Of a stretch of 64,000 nt of DNA, positions 19,973 through 32,559 are shown one piece after another. Under the pieces are notes generated by a model. That model ran no database searches. It was not told the origin of the DNA and saw only the letters and a list, made by a program, of their open reading frames with translations. Origin of the DNA: Bacteroidota bacterium. Lineage in GTDB: Bacteria; Bacteroidota; Bacteroidia; Bacteroidales; Dysgonomonadaceae. Position numbers and translations under genes: made by a program. Each line of letters begins with the position of its first letter. Position 1 is the first letter of the stretch. The DNA is taken from contig JAMNYO010000049.1 in the NCBI GenBank assembly GCA_023622765.1, positions 1 through 64,000 on the forward strand, in the 5' to 3' direction.

Positions 19973-20425
19973 ATGCGGTTACTGATTCAGCGGGTTTCTC
20001 ACGCCGCGGTTTACATTAACGGTGAGAAGAGGAGCGGCATCAACGAAGGGTTATTGCTTCTAGTAGGTATAGAAGAAGCCGATGGAGTGGAGGACATCGA
20101 TTTTTTATGTAAAAAGACAATAAATCTGCGTATATTTGACGATGAAAACGGGGTTATGAACCGATCGGTTATGGATATCAAGGGGGATATCCTGGTGGTT
20201 TCACAATTTACACTGCATGCGAGTACAAAAAAGGGGAATCGCCCATCCTACCTTCGAGCAGCAAAGCCTAAAATTTCTATCCCTTTGTACGAGCAGTTTT
20301 GCGAAACACTCTCAATGATGTTTGGGAACCCCGTGCAAACTGGAGAGTTTGGAGCCGATATGAAAGTTCATCTCGCAAACGATGGACCAGTAACTATTTG
20401 GATAGACTCAAAAGTAAAAGAATAA
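19973..20425 (+). CDS. dtd: D-aminoacyl-tRNA deacylase
   Basis: A 150-residue proofreading enzyme that hydrolyses D-aminoacyl-tRNA and glycyl-tRNA(Ala). It starts with the family text MRLLIQRVSHAAVYING. The catalytic segment SQFTLHASTKKGNRPSY and the GxPV-type cross-subunit loop FGNPVQTGEFGADMKVHLANDGPVT (here NPVQTG) are present, matching the Gly-cisPro chemistry of the family. Two ATG codons lie six bases apart (19967 and 19973). I chose the second because homologues begin MR. The 168-bp gap to uvrC holds no obvious gene but shows a small TGACA/TGTCA inverted repeat near 19850. Confidence 0.95.
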   Translation: MRLLIQRVSHAAVYINGEKRSGINEGLLLLVGIEEADGVEDIDFLCKKTINLRIFDDENGVMNRSVMDIKGDILVVSQFTLHASTKKGNRPSYLRAAKPKISIPLYEQFCETLSMMFGNPVQTGEFGADMKVHLANDGPVTIWIDSKVKE

Positions 20426-20471
20426 ACCAAACCGTCTGAAAATGAGATGATGACAGTTAAAAGAGATACAG

Positions 20472-20798
20472 ATGACCATAAAAGAAGCTCAACGTCAAAC
20501 AGATAATTGGATCAAAACATACGGCGTGCGCTATTTTAGCGAACTGACCAATATGGCAATTCTTACCGAAGAAGTGGGAGAATTGGCACGCGTTATGGTA
20601 CGTACTTACGGAGAACAATCATTCAAAGAATCCGATAATAAGAAAAACCTCGCAGATGAAATGGCGGACGTTCTGTGGGTCTTACTCTGTCTTGCCAACC
20701 AAACAGGGGTGGACTTAACCGACGCTTTTCAAAATAACTTAGAAAAAAAGACGAAGAGAGATGCTAAACGTCACCAAGAAAATGAGAAATTAAGATAA
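20472..20798 (+). CDS. MazG-like nucleotide pyrophosphohydrolase
   Basis: A 108-residue all-alpha NTP pyrophosphohydrolase of the MazG/YpjD type. The metal-binding pattern is visible as EEVGELARVMVRTYGE (ExxE) and later LADEMADVLWVLLCLANQTG (ExxD). Members hydrolyse non-canonical or excess nucleoside triphosphates to monophosphates; the exact substrate here cannot be read. A very basic C-terminus (KKTKRDAKRHQENEK) ends the protein. It lies between dtd and the remains of deoC, an order found in other Bacteroidales, which supports nucleotide-pool work. Confidence 0.9.
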   Translation: MTIKEAQRQTDNWIKTYGVRYFSELTNMAILTEEVGELARVMVRTYGEQSFKESDNKKNLADEMADVLWVLLCLANQTGVDLTDAFQNNLEKKTKRDAKRHQENEKLR

Positions 20799-20935
20799 AT
20801 AACTCTATATTAAATTATTAACAGCCATTTTGCCGGTTATTTTCATGATGCACGATCTTGAAAAGATTATCATGTTTAAACCGTGGGTTACGAAAAATAA
20901 GATAATGTAAATAGTTCACACAAAAATTTTATAAT

Positions 20936-21669
20936 ATGAATAAATACCAAGAAGCTATCGAAAACCATCCCTTTTCACTTACCGAGAATGAGGTTTCTGA
21001 AAAAGTAAACAAATTGATAGCTGAAAAATTTGCTGAAAACAACAGGGAAGAAGTATACAAAATGCTCTATTCGTGCATCGACTTAACCACACTCAACACC
21101 ACTGACACGAAAGAAGAGGTTTGGAGATTTACAGAGAAAGTGAATGATTTTGACGGCTCGAATCCCGAAATAGAGAATGTTGCTGCCATCTGCGTTTACC
21201 CCAACCTCGTGGCAACCGTGAAGGAGGCCTTGACGGCAGATGTACGCATTTCCGCAGTGTCAGGCGGCTTTCCCGCATCGCAAACTTTTACAGAGGTTAA
21301 AATTGCCGAAACGGCACTTGCTGTAGCTGATGGTGCAGATGAAATCGACATTGTACTCAACTTGGGGCTCTTTTTAAACGAAGAGTACGAAGAGATGTGC
21401 GAAGAGATAGGCGAAATAAAAGATGCTTGTCACGGAGCTACACTGAAAGTTATCTTGGAAACAGGCGCACTTAAAACGGTTCTTACTACAAAAAAACAAA
21501 AAACAAAACGGGCATAAAAGTTTCAGGCGGCGTTTCATCAGTAGAAGATGCGGTAAAATACTATACCATCGTAAAAGAGACATTGGGCGAAGAGTGGCTC
21601 TCCCCCACTCTATTCCGGATCGGTACAAGCCGCTTGGCTGACAAATTGCTGAAAGAGATAGTCAACTAA
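20936..21669 (+). pseudogene. deoC: Deoxyribose-phosphate aldolase, broken by internal deletion and frameshift
   Basis: The N-terminal reading frame (20936-21517) gives 193 residues of DeoC up to LKVILETGALKT, then nonsense (VLTTKKQKTKRA) and a stop. A second frame from about 21508 to 21669 supplies the C-terminus (TGIKVSGGVSSVEDAVKYYT ... RIGTSRLADKLLKEIVN). About 50 residues are missing in between, including the IKTSTG motif whose Lys forms the Schiff base with substrate. The second conserved Lys (GIKVSGG, normally GFKPAGG) is still there. The junction is A-rich (aaaaaaacaaaaaac), consistent with a slippage-type deletion. A functional aldolase is not possible from this sequence. Either the gene is dead or the assembly has lost about 150 bases. 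Confidence 0.9.
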
Positions 21670-21747
21670 AAAAAGCTTGTATTTCAAACAATTAAAAATA
21701 AAGAAGGATGAAACGAGCATGTAAATCATTTACACCCATGACAATGA

Positions 21748-25200
<3,453 letters not shown>

Positions 25201-25247
25201 ACTTAACTAGGTATGAACAAGAAGGGAATAATCTAAAAATAAAACCG

Positions 25248-26822
25248 ATGAATAAAAAAATATCTTTTATTTTTCTCCTGCTAACAGGGAGCATCGTGCT
25301 GCACGCGCAGCAGGTGGCGACCGGTTACGTGTTTAACGACCTGAACCGGAATGGTAAAAAAGAGCGCAGGGAAGCCGGGATTCCCAACGTGGCCGTATCC
25401 AACGGCAGCGACGTGGTACTTACCAACGAGAAAGGCTTCTACTCGCTGGAGGTGAGCGAAGGCAGCAGTATCTTCGTGATCAAACCGGCCGGCTATATGA
25501 CCCCGGTAGATGAAGACTACATCCCGTTATTCGTCTACCACCATAAACCCCAAGGATCACCCGAGTCTTTCAAATACAAGGGGGTTCCCCCGACAGGGGA
25601 TCTTCCTAAGTCGGTTAACTTCCCGCTGTATGAACAGAAGGAGCTGACCGATTTTTCGGTTATCGTCTTTGGTGACCCTCAACCCTACTCCATGCAAGAC
25701 CTCCATTACTTCACCGAGAAGGTGGTGAAGAACGTGGAGGTGAAGGAAAATACCCTGTTTGGCATCAGCCTGGGGGATATCGTGGGGGATAAACTCGACC
25801 TGCACCCATTCTACAAAGAGCGGTTGCGGCTCCTTGAACTCCCCTGGTACAACGTGATGGGCAACCACGATATGAACTACGATGCGCCGACCGACGAGCT
25901 GTCGGATGAGACGTTTGAACTCAATTTTGGAAGCGCGAATTACGCGTTTAATTGGGGCAACGCACACTTCATCATCATTGACAACATCCTCTACCCCGAC
26001 CCGCGCGGCAGGCAAGGATACTGGGCCGGGTACCGCGAAGATCAGTTTCAGTTCTTGGAAAACAACCTGAAATATGTTGCCAAAGATAAACTGGTCGTGC
26101 TATCGCAACATATCCATATGAAGGATAACTCGGGCAACTCCTACCGGCTGGAAGATCGGCAGAGGCTGTTCGACCTGCTGAAAGATTACGATAACGTGCT
26201 GATCATGACGGCACACACCCATATTCAAGATCTTGTAGAGTATACCGAAGTGCATGGTTGGAAGGGGAAAAAACCGCTACACGAGTACAACGCCGGCACC
26301 ACGTCGGGCGACTGGTACTCAGGTAAACATGACGAGCAGGGATGGCCCGATGCTACCATGCGCGATGGCACCCCCCAAGGATACGCTATCCTGAACATCA
26401 ACGGCAATCAATACGACATTGATTACCGGGTAGCGGGTAGGGAAAGCGACTACCAGATGAATATCTACGCCCCCAAAGTGGTAGCCTATAAAGGGAGAAC
26501 CACATCGCAGATCGTGGTGAACTTCTTCATGGGCAGTCCAACCGATAAAGTAGAGTACCGGTTTGATGACACCGAGTGGAAACCAATGCGATACACTCCC
26601 GGTATTGATCCCAACTATTGGGTGAAACTGGTGGAGTGGGATTTTACCGAGAAGCTACTGCCGGGACGCAGACCGTCAAACCCGGAAACATGTACCCATC
26701 TTTGGAGCGGTACCATGCGGCTGGACCTGCCCCCGGGAAAACATACCATTGAGGTTAGGGCAACCGACCGCTATGGGAAAACCCATTTCGGTAAAAAAGA
26801 GTACACCATACTGGAGAAATAA
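25248..26822 (+). CDS. Secreted calcineurin-like phosphoesterase with N- and C-terminal beta domains
   Basis: A 524-residue exported protein (signal 1-21, ending LHAQ). Residues about 22-85 form a prealbumin/SdrD-like beta domain (GYVFNDLNRNGKKERREAGIPNVAV). The metallophosphatase domain (about 130-350) has the full metal-ligand series: FGDPQPY, GDIVGD, GNHDMNYD, SQHIH, TAHTHIQD. A C-terminal beta domain (about 390-520) is typical of this Bacteroidota family. The family cleaves phosphomonoesters or diesters; the substrate is unknown. It follows the beta-galactosidase gene by 47 bp and is probably co-transcribed. A strong terminator lies 170 bases downstream. Confidence 0.9.
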   Translation: MNKKISFIFLLLTGSIVLHAQQVATGYVFNDLNRNGKKERREAGIPNVAVSNGSDVVLTNEKGFYSLEVSEGSSIFVIKPAGYMTPVDEDYIPLFVYHHKPQGSPESFKYKGVPPTGDLPKSVNFPLYEQKELTDFSVIVFGDPQPYSMQDLHYFTEKVVKNVEVKENTLFGISLGDIVGDKLDLHPFYKERLRLLELPWYNVMGNHDMNYDAPTDELSDETFELNFGSANYAFNWGNAHFIIIDNILYPDPRGRQGYWAGYREDQFQFLENNLKYVAKDKLVVLSQHIHMKDNSGNSYRLEDRQRLFDLLKDYDNVLIMTAHTHIQDLVEYTEVHGWKGKKPLHEYNAGTTSGDWYSGKHDEQGWPDATMRDGTPQGYAILNINGNQYDIDYRVAGRESDYQMNIYAPKVVAYKGRTTSQIVVNFFMGSPTDKVEYRFDDTEWKPMRYTPGIDPNYWVKLVEWDFTEKLLPGRRPSNPETCTHLWSGTMRLDLPPGKHTIEVRATDRYGKTHFGKKEYTILEK

Positions 26823-26993
26823 AAGCACCTTAACAGGTTATTACAAAACCATATCGACAAAAGCCATGGGCAACGAAAGCCATATCCCTACCAAACAGTA
26901 TCAAACGAAATAAGAAGGATATATCGGCAATTCATGCGTCATTTTGTCAGCTTTTTGGCCAGTAAAAGCCAGCCTTTGAGCCACTTTGTCACA

Positions 26994-27021
26994 CGCCCCC
27001 TCGAAATAGGGGGCGTTTTTT
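26994..27021 (+). terminator. Rho-independent terminator after the phosphoesterase gene
   Basis: An 8-bp perfect stem CGCCCCCT/AGGGGGCG with a 6-base loop (cgaaat) is followed directly by six T. It closes the beta-galactosidase/phosphoesterase unit and insulates the heat-shock gene. Confidence 0.85.
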
Positions 27022-27028
27022 CATCGGC

Positions 27029-27053
27029 ACACCCTTTGCCCATTAAAGGGTGT
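27029..27053. promoter_or_regulatory. Inverted repeat in the hsp20 upstream region
   Basis: ACACCCTTT at 27029-27037 and AAAGGGTGT at 27045-27053 form a perfect 9-bp inverted repeat with a 7-base spacer, 45 bases before the hsp20 start. It has no T-run, so it is not a plain terminator. It does not match CIRCE (TTAGCACTC-N9-GAGTGCTAA). It could be an operator for a heat-shock repressor or an RNA hairpin in the leader. Confidence 0.5.
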
Positions 27054-27098
27054 AAGAGAGAAGCAACAAGTAACAACTAAAAAGAAAGGAGCAATATT

Positions 27099-27524
27099 AT
27101 GACGATCATGAGACGTTCAAACAGCTGGTTACCCAGTGTTTTCAATGACTTTTTCGGCAACGAGTGGATGGAGCACAGTAGCCGCTCGGTTCCCGCGGTA
27201 AACATCCAGCAAAACGAGGACGGCTTCATCGTGGAGGTAGCCGCACCGGGAATGACAAAGGAGGATTGCGTGGTTCGCCTGGACGAGGAGAACAACCTGG
27301 TAATCTCTTTCGAAAAAAAGACCGAACAGGAAGACAAGGACAAGAAGGGGACTTACCTGCGGCGCGAATTCTCCTACTCGCAGTTCCAGAGAACCATGGT
27401 TCTACCGGACAACGTGGAGAAGGACGAAATCTCGGCGAAGGTTGAAAACGGCGTGTTAACCGTTGAAATTCCCACGATAAAAGAGCAGAAGCTCAAAGAA
27501 GCCAAGTTGATTGAAATCAGCTAA
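27099..27524 (+). CDS. Hsp20/alpha-crystallin small heat-shock protein
   Basis: A 141-residue ATP-independent holdase chaperone of the cytosol. The alpha-crystallin domain covers about 35-130, starting at VPAVNIQQNEDGFIVEVAAP and including the conserved NGVLTVEIP (A-x-x-x-n-GvL) motif near the C-terminus. The N-terminal arm is short (about 30 residues) with the aromatic patch WLPSVFNDFFGNEW. Start at 27099 is preceded by AAAGAAAGGAG, one of the few Shine-Dalgarno-like sequences in this window. It stands alone between two terminators, with an inverted repeat upstream that may regulate it. Confidence 0.95.
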   Translation: MTIMRRSNSWLPSVFNDFFGNEWMEHSSRSVPAVNIQQNEDGFIVEVAAPGMTKEDCVVRLDEENNLVISFEKKTEQEDKDKKGTYLRREFSYSQFQRTMVLPDNVEKDEISAKVENGVLTVEIPTIKEQKLKEAKLIEIS

Positions 27525-27562
27525 CCAGGGAAAACGGCTAACACCTATTCCGGAACTAGGAG

Positions 27563-27594
27563 CCACTTCACGGTTATCGTGGAGTGGTTTCTTT
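27563..27594. terminator. Terminator between hsp20 and polyprenyl synthase gene (convergent)
   Basis: A 10-bp stem CCACTTCACG/CGTGGAGTGG (one G-T pair) with loop gttat, followed by TTTCTTT. It lies between the converging hsp20 and prenyl synthase genes and could serve hsp20 and perhaps both. Confidence 0.75.
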
Positions 27595-27608
27595 GTATAT
27601 ATTAACGA

Positions 27609-28583
27609 TTAGTAAGTGCGCTCTTTCAAATAGGCAAGGAACATAAGCAGCAGCGACTTGTACTCTTCGTTGAACGGGAGGCTAGTGATCATCTCCTCTC
27701 CCTCTGCCAGCAGTTTATCCATCTTTTCATACGCGTAGTCAATCCCGCCCTGCTCTTTAGCAAACTGAAGCAACCGGTCGATGTTTTCATCGCTGTACTC
27801 TTGCGAGTCGATCAGCCGTTTCATCTCATCGCTTTCACAGGCGGGCGCATTCTTCAGGGCATAAATCAGTGGAAGCGTGATTTTACCTTCTTTGATATCA
27901 TTACCGGTAGGTTTCCCCACGTCGTTGTTGTAATAATCGAATATATCGTCACGTATCTGGAAGCAGGTTCCCAAGATGCTCCCTATGCGCTGGAATTGAG
28001 CGACCAGTTCCTCGCCTGCCCCTCCGGTAATGGCTCCTATGGCGATGCTCGTACGCATCAACGAGGCGGTTTTCTTGTCAATCATATTGAAGTAGGCCCC
28101 CTCATCAATGATAGCCTCTTCTGCCAAGGTATGTTGATCGATTTCGCCCACGGCCAACTCTTTTCCCTGCTCTGAGAAAATACGAATAATTTCCAAGTTG
28201 TCCGTCTTCACGATCTCCGATAACGACGATGAAAGTAGGTAGTCGCCTACCAACACGGCATTTGTATCATCGTACACGACATGCAGCGCGCTTTTACCCC
28301 GGCGAATATCGGATTTGTCAATTAGGTCATCGTGTATCAAGGTAGCCGTATGGAGCAGCTCCACGGCAACCGCCCCATGGTACGTCTCAGGAACGATACT
28401 CCCGCAAGCCTTCGCGGTCAACAAAACGAGGGTTGGCCGTAACCGTTTACCATTGGTATCAAACACGTAGGCGATCATTTCGGATAAGCGTTCATTATCG
28501 CTCTTGAGCGACGCACACAAGTACCGTTCGAAAAGCGCTAACTCATCCCGAAGGTATCCTTTTATCACCTCACTTTGGTTCAT
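27609..28583 (-). CDS. Polyprenyl diphosphate synthase (trans-isoprenyl chain elongation)
   Basis: A 324-residue all-helical prenyl elongase that adds isopentenyl diphosphate to allylic primers, probably making the menaquinone side chain (octaprenyl/heptaprenyl). Both Asp-rich motifs are present: LIHDDLIDKSD (first, with R-R-G following) and QIRDDIFDYYNND (second). The GKRLRP motif (GKRLRPTLVLL) is intact. I set the start at ATG 28583 (MNQSEVIKGY), since the in-frame upstream region from 28688 overlaps polA's divergent start and reads as hydrophobic non-conserved text. It is divergent from polA with a 97-base gap holding its promoter. Product chain length cannot be read. Confidence 0.93.
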   Translation of the reverse strand: MNQSEVIKGYLRDELALFERYLCASLKSDNERLSEMIAYVFDTNGKRLRPTLVLLTAKACGSIVPETYHGAVAVELLHTATLIHDDLIDKSDIRRGKSALHVVYDDTNAVLVGDYLLSSSLSEIVKTDNLEIIRIFSEQGKELAVGEIDQHTLAEEAIIDEGAYFNMIDKKTASLMRTSIAIGAITGGAGEELVAQFQRIGSILGTCFQIRDDIFDYYNNDVGKPTGNDIKEGKITLPLIYALKNAPACESDEMKRLIDSQEYSDENIDRLLQFAKEQGGIDYAYEKMDKLLAEGEEMITSLPFNEEYKSLLLMFLAYLKERTY

Positions 28584-28603
28584 AATAAAAACCATTAGAC
28601 CTA

Positions 28604-28634
28604 CAAAAGTAGAAATAATTCTCTGGATAGCAAC
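28604..28634 (-). promoter_or_regulatory. Promoter for the polyprenyl synthase gene
   Basis: On the minus strand TACTTTTG (28604-28611) matches the TAnnTTTG -7 element. GTTG (28631-28634) lies 19 bases upstream as a possible -33 element. The start codon at 28583 is about 20 bases downstream. Confidence 0.5.
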
Positions 28635-28680
28635 AAATATTTGTAACTTTACCTCCCCTAAATGGTTTTTAAAGTGACCT

Positions 28681-31614
28681 ATGCACAAAAATAGACTTTT
28701 TCTTCTGGATGCGTACGCGTTGATTTATCGCTCCTACTACGCGTTCATCAAATTTCCGAGAATCGATTCAAAGGGGCGAAACACGTCGGCTATCTTCGGC
28801 TTCGTGAACACGCTGGAAGAGGTGCTCCGAAAAGAGGAGCCCACGCACATCGCGGTGGCCTTCGACCCCGAGGGACCCACCTTCCGCCACAAAGAGTTCG
28901 AGGATTACAAGGCACAGCGAGAGGCTACACCCGAGGTGATCAAGTTGTCGGTTCCCATTATTAAGGAGATTATCCGCGCGTACAACATTCAAATGCTGGA
29001 GGTGCCCGGGTACGAAGCCGATGACGTGATCGGAACCCTTGCCAAACAGGCAGATAAAAGCCGGTTCGATGTCTACATGATGACCTCCGACAAAGATTAC
29101 GGGCAACTCACCGAACCGCACATCTTCATGTACCGACCTAAATACGGGAGCAGCGATTACGAAATTTTGGACGACCAAAAGGTGGTCGAGAAATACGATA
29201 TCGAGCGCCCGTCGCAGGTAATCGACCTGTTGGGATTGATGGGTGATGCCTCGGACAATATCCCGGGATGTCCCGGCGTGGGCGAAAAGACAGCGGTTAA
29301 GCTGTTGAACGAGTTCGATACGATCGAGAACCTGTTGTCGAACACGGACAAGCTGAAAGGTGCACTTAAAAAAAGGGTGGAAGAGAACCGGGAGCAGATT
29401 CTCTTCTCGAAGTTCTTGGCCACCATCAAGACCGATGTCCCGGTAGATCAAACCGCCGACGACCTTATCTTGAGGGAAAAGGACCTGGATAAAATAAGGG
29501 AGATATTCGAGGAGCTTGAATTCCGCACCCTGCTCACCCGAGTATTAAAACAGGAGCCACCCGCTGAAAATATAGTGGCGAGCGAGAGGAAAGGACCGGT
29601 ACAAGGGGAGCTGTTCGGTTTTATGGGGAACAAGGGTGGAACAGAAAGTACTGGAGGAGTAGACATTGCAGAAGTAACGGGTGGAGCGGGAAGAACAAGA
29701 GAAACAGAAAGAACAGTTGAAGCCAAAGGGACAGGGAACATAGGGGCAACTAAAGCTAAGAATAAGGATATAGAGCTGTCAGTTGAGAAGATGCCTACCA
29801 GTATGGCTACCCTCGAAAGTACCCCTCACGACTACTCCCTCGTGCAAACGGAGGAGGAGATGGTCTCGCTAACCAAGCGGTTGCTGAAGCAAAACAGCGT
29901 CTGTTTCGATACCGAAACCACCAACTTGGATCCCCTTCAGTGCGAGCTGGTGGGTCTTTCGTTCGCCTATACAGAAGGGGAGGCGTTTTACGTGCCCATA
30001 TCGCCCAATCAGGAGGAAGCGCATCGGCAAGTATCCCTTTTCAAGTCCTTTTTCGAGGCTGAAACGATAGAAAAGGTGGGACAAAATATCAAGTACGACC
30101 TACTGGTCTTGCGCCGGTATCAAATTGAGGTGAAAGGTCCCCTCTTCGACACCATGATCGCTCACTACCTACTGAACCCGGAGATTCGCCACGGCATGGA
30201 CTACATGGCGGAAACCTACCTGAACTACCGGACGATACGCATCGAGGAGCTGATAGGCCCGAAAGGAAAGGATCAACGGTCGATGCGCGACGTGGATCCC
30301 GATGTTGTGAAAGATTACGCGGCGGAGGATGCCGACATCACCTTACGGCTAAAAAATATCCTCGAGAAAGAGATCCGTGATAATGGACTAAACCAGCTGT
30401 TTCATGAGGTGGAGATGCCCCTAACAAGGGTGTTGGCCGATATGGAGTGGAGCGGTGTGAGGCTCGACCTCAAGGCGCTCGACGAGCTGTCGACCCTCTA
30501 CACGGGAGAGCTGGAAAAGGTGGAACGGGAGATCATCGAGATGGCGGGGGTCGATTTCAACGTGAACTCGCCCAAGCAGACCGGCGAGGTACTGTTCGAT
30601 CACATGAAGATATCCAGCAACCCCAAGAAGACCAAAACGGGGCAATACCGGACCAACGAGGAGGAGCTGATGAAAATAAGGAGGCTCCACCCCATCGTCG
30701 ACAAGATACTGGAACAGCGGGGATTGAAGAAGCTGTTAGGAACCTACATCGACGCCTTCCCTCTGCTGGTTAACCCAAATACGGGAAAGATACACACCTC
30801 GTTCAACCAAACGGTGGCGGCCACGGGGCGGCTGAGCAGCAGTGATCCGAACCTTCAAAATATCCCGATACGGGACGAACGGGGGCGCGAGTTGCGCAAG
30901 CTGTTTATTCCTGACGAAGGGGCGCTATTCGCCTCATCGGACTACTCGCAGATCGAGCTACGGATTATGGCGCACCTGAGCGGTGACGCCAACATGGTGG
31001 AAGCCTTCAACGAGGAGCAGGATATCCATGCAGCGACCGCGTCAAAAATTTTCAAGGTACCTCTTGAGAAGGTCAGCAATGAAATGCGGGGCAAGGCCAA
31101 AACCGCCAACTTCGGTATTATATACGGCATCACGCCGTTTGGCCTGTCTGAGCGGCTCAATATACCCAGGGGAGAGGCGAGAGACTTGATTGATGAGTAC
31201 TTCACCACCTTCCCCGGGGTGAAGAGCTACATGGACGAGAGTATCGCCGTGGCCCGGGAGAAAGGCTACGTGGAGACCTTGCTTGGGCGGAAACGGTTTT
31301 TGCCCGATATCAACTCCCGCAACGCTACCGTGCGGGGTTACGCGGAACGAAACGCCATCAACGCACCCATCCAGGGAAGCGCCGCCGACATTATCAAGGT
31401 AGCCATGATACGCATCGCAAATCGATTCGAAAAGGAAAAATTGCGTTCCAAGATGATCCTTCAAGTTCACGACGAACTCGATTTCAACGTGATTCCGGAT
31501 GAGCTGGAGCGGGTACGTAAGATCGTGGTAGAGGAGATGGAGAACGCCTGCCGGTTATCGGTACCGCTGAAAACCGATTTCGGGGTGGGAGAGAACTGGC
31601 TGGTCGCCCATTAA
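28681..31614 (+). CDS. polA: DNA polymerase I
   Basis: A 977-residue repair and Okazaki-processing polymerase with all three activities. The 5' nuclease domain covers about 1-290 (YIALAFDPEGPTFRH-type text, AFDPEGPTFRHKEFEDYKAQR here split). The 3'-5' exonuclease (about 375-560) keeps the first DxE motif, CFDTETT with Asp410 and Glu412. The polymerase domain (about 590-977) has motif A SDYSQIELRIMAHLSG, motif B RGKAKTANFGIIYG and motif C QVHDELDF. Between nuclease and exonuclease, residues about 300-375 form a Gly/Thr/Glu/Lys-rich low-complexity linker longer than usual. A radical SAM gene follows after 13 bp. Confidence 0.97.
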   Translation: MHKNRLFLLDAYALIYRSYYAFIKFPRIDSKGRNTSAIFGFVNTLEEVLRKEEPTHIAVAFDPEGPTFRHKEFEDYKAQREATPEVIKLSVPIIKEIIRAYNIQMLEVPGYEADDVIGTLAKQADKSRFDVYMMTSDKDYGQLTEPHIFMYRPKYGSSDYEILDDQKVVEKYDIERPSQVIDLLGLMGDASDNIPGCPGVGEKTAVKLLNEFDTIENLLSNTDKLKGALKKRVEENREQILFSKFLATIKTDVPVDQTADDLILREKDLDKIREIFEELEFRTLLTRVLKQEPPAENIVASERKGPVQGELFGFMGNKGGTESTGGVDIAEVTGGAGRTRETERTVEAKGTGNIGATKAKNKDIELSVEKMPTSMATLESTPHDYSLVQTEEEMVSLTKRLLKQNSVCFDTETTNLDPLQCELVGLSFAYTEGEAFYVPISPNQEEAHRQVSLFKSFFEAETIEKVGQNIKYDLLVLRRYQIEVKGPLFDTMIAHYLLNPEIRHGMDYMAETYLNYRTIRIEELIGPKGKDQRSMRDVDPDVVKDYAAEDADITLRLKNILEKEIRDNGLNQLFHEVEMPLTRVLADMEWSGVRLDLKALDELSTLYTGELEKVEREIIEMAGVDFNVNSPKQTGEVLFDHMKISSNPKKTKTGQYRTNEEELMKIRRLHPIVDKILEQRGLKKLLGTYIDAFPLLVNPNTGKIHTSFNQTVAATGRLSSSDPNLQNIPIRDERGRELRKLFIPDEGALFASSDYSQIELRIMAHLSGDANMVEAFNEEQDIHAATASKIFKVPLEKVSNEMRGKAKTANFGIIYGITPFGLSERLNIPRGEARDLIDEYFTTFPGVKSYMDESIAVAREKGYVETLLGRKRFLPDINSRNATVRGYAERNAINAPIQGSAADIIKVAMIRIANRFEKEKLRSKMILQVHDELDFNVIPDELERVRKIVVEEMENACRLSVPLKTDFGVGENWLVAH

Positions 31615-31627
31615 CAAAATCAACAAC

Positions 31628-32407
31628 ATGACAACGATACTATTTAACGAGATTGTTTTTGGACCGGTACACAGCCGCCGGATGGGTACCTCCTTGGGCA
31701 TGAACCTACTGCCGTACGATGGCAAGCTCTGCTCGTTCGACTGCATCTATTGCGAGTGCGGGCTCAACAAGGATTTCCGGACACGAACCCAGTTGCCCGA
31801 CCGTGTAAGTATACGTGCCGCGCTGGAGGATAGATTCAAGTCGCTCCTGAAAGAAAAAGTTGACTTAGACGTGATCACCTTTGCCGGAAACGGGGAGCCT
31901 ACCATACATCCGGAATTTGAAGGGATTATTGACGACACCATCGCGCTGCGTGACGTTTACTACCCCAAGACGGAGATCAGCGTACTTTCCAACGGGATGC
32001 ACTTGAATAAAACCGAGGTGTTCAACGCGCTAAAAAGGGTCGAAAACCCCATATTGAAGCTCGATTCGGCTTTCGATGAGACCGTACGACTGATTAACCG
32101 CCCCAATTCACCCAATTACAGCGTGGCACGACAGGTAGAGCTTTACCAACGGTTCGGGAACAATTATATCCTTCAGACCCTGTTCTTAAGAGGCACCTTT
32201 GAAGGGAAGAAGGTGGACAACGCCACCGAAGAGGAGATTTCGGCGTGGTTAGAGCTCGTGAGAGCGCTTAACCCACGCGAAGTGATGATCTACACCTTCG
32301 CCCGTGAAACGCCCGTGAAAGGGCTTGAAAAGGTCCCGTACGACGAACTACAGAAAATCGCCGAACGGGTAGAACAATTGGGAATAAAAACCAACGTCGC
32401 GGGGTAG
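31628..32407 (+). CDS. Radical SAM protein
   Basis: A 259-residue radical S-adenosylmethionine enzyme. The cluster motif is CSFDCIYCECG, that is C-x(3)-C-x(2)-C, preceded by the family text FGPVHSRRMGTSLGMNL. The SAM-binding GGE-type motif appears as FAGNGEPTIHPEF. It belongs to the COG0731-like group (related to the tRNA-modifying Fe-S oxidoreductases); the substrate is unknown. No SPASM-type extra Cys cluster is seen at the C-terminus. It lies 13 bp behind polA and is probably co-transcribed. Confidence 0.88.
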   Translation: MTTILFNEIVFGPVHSRRMGTSLGMNLLPYDGKLCSFDCIYCECGLNKDFRTRTQLPDRVSIRAALEDRFKSLLKEKVDLDVITFAGNGEPTIHPEFEGIIDDTIALRDVYYPKTEISVLSNGMHLNKTEVFNALKRVENPILKLDSAFDETVRLINRPNSPNYSVARQVELYQRFGNNYILQTLFLRGTFEGKKVDNATEEEISAWLELVRALNPREVMIYTFARETPVKGLEKVPYDELQKIAERVEQLGIKTNVAG

Positions 32408-32559
32408 TTACGCAAACGTGGCTGACGAGCAGTAGTTAATCTTTATTATTCAGACCTTGAATGTTGCTGGTGATCTGTTATATCCCTAATATTCAGCTGG
32501 TTTTCTTACATCGAACCCACGTTATAATATATTTTACAACATAGTCCACCCCTTATCAA

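Noticed and set aside
27029-27053. CIRCE element before hsp20
   Set aside because: The repeat sequence and spacer do not match TTAGCACTC-N9-GAGTGCTAA.
29580-29810. Intein or inserted domain in polA
   Set aside because: The stretch is short, low in complexity and lacks intein splice motifs; a linker expansion explains it better.
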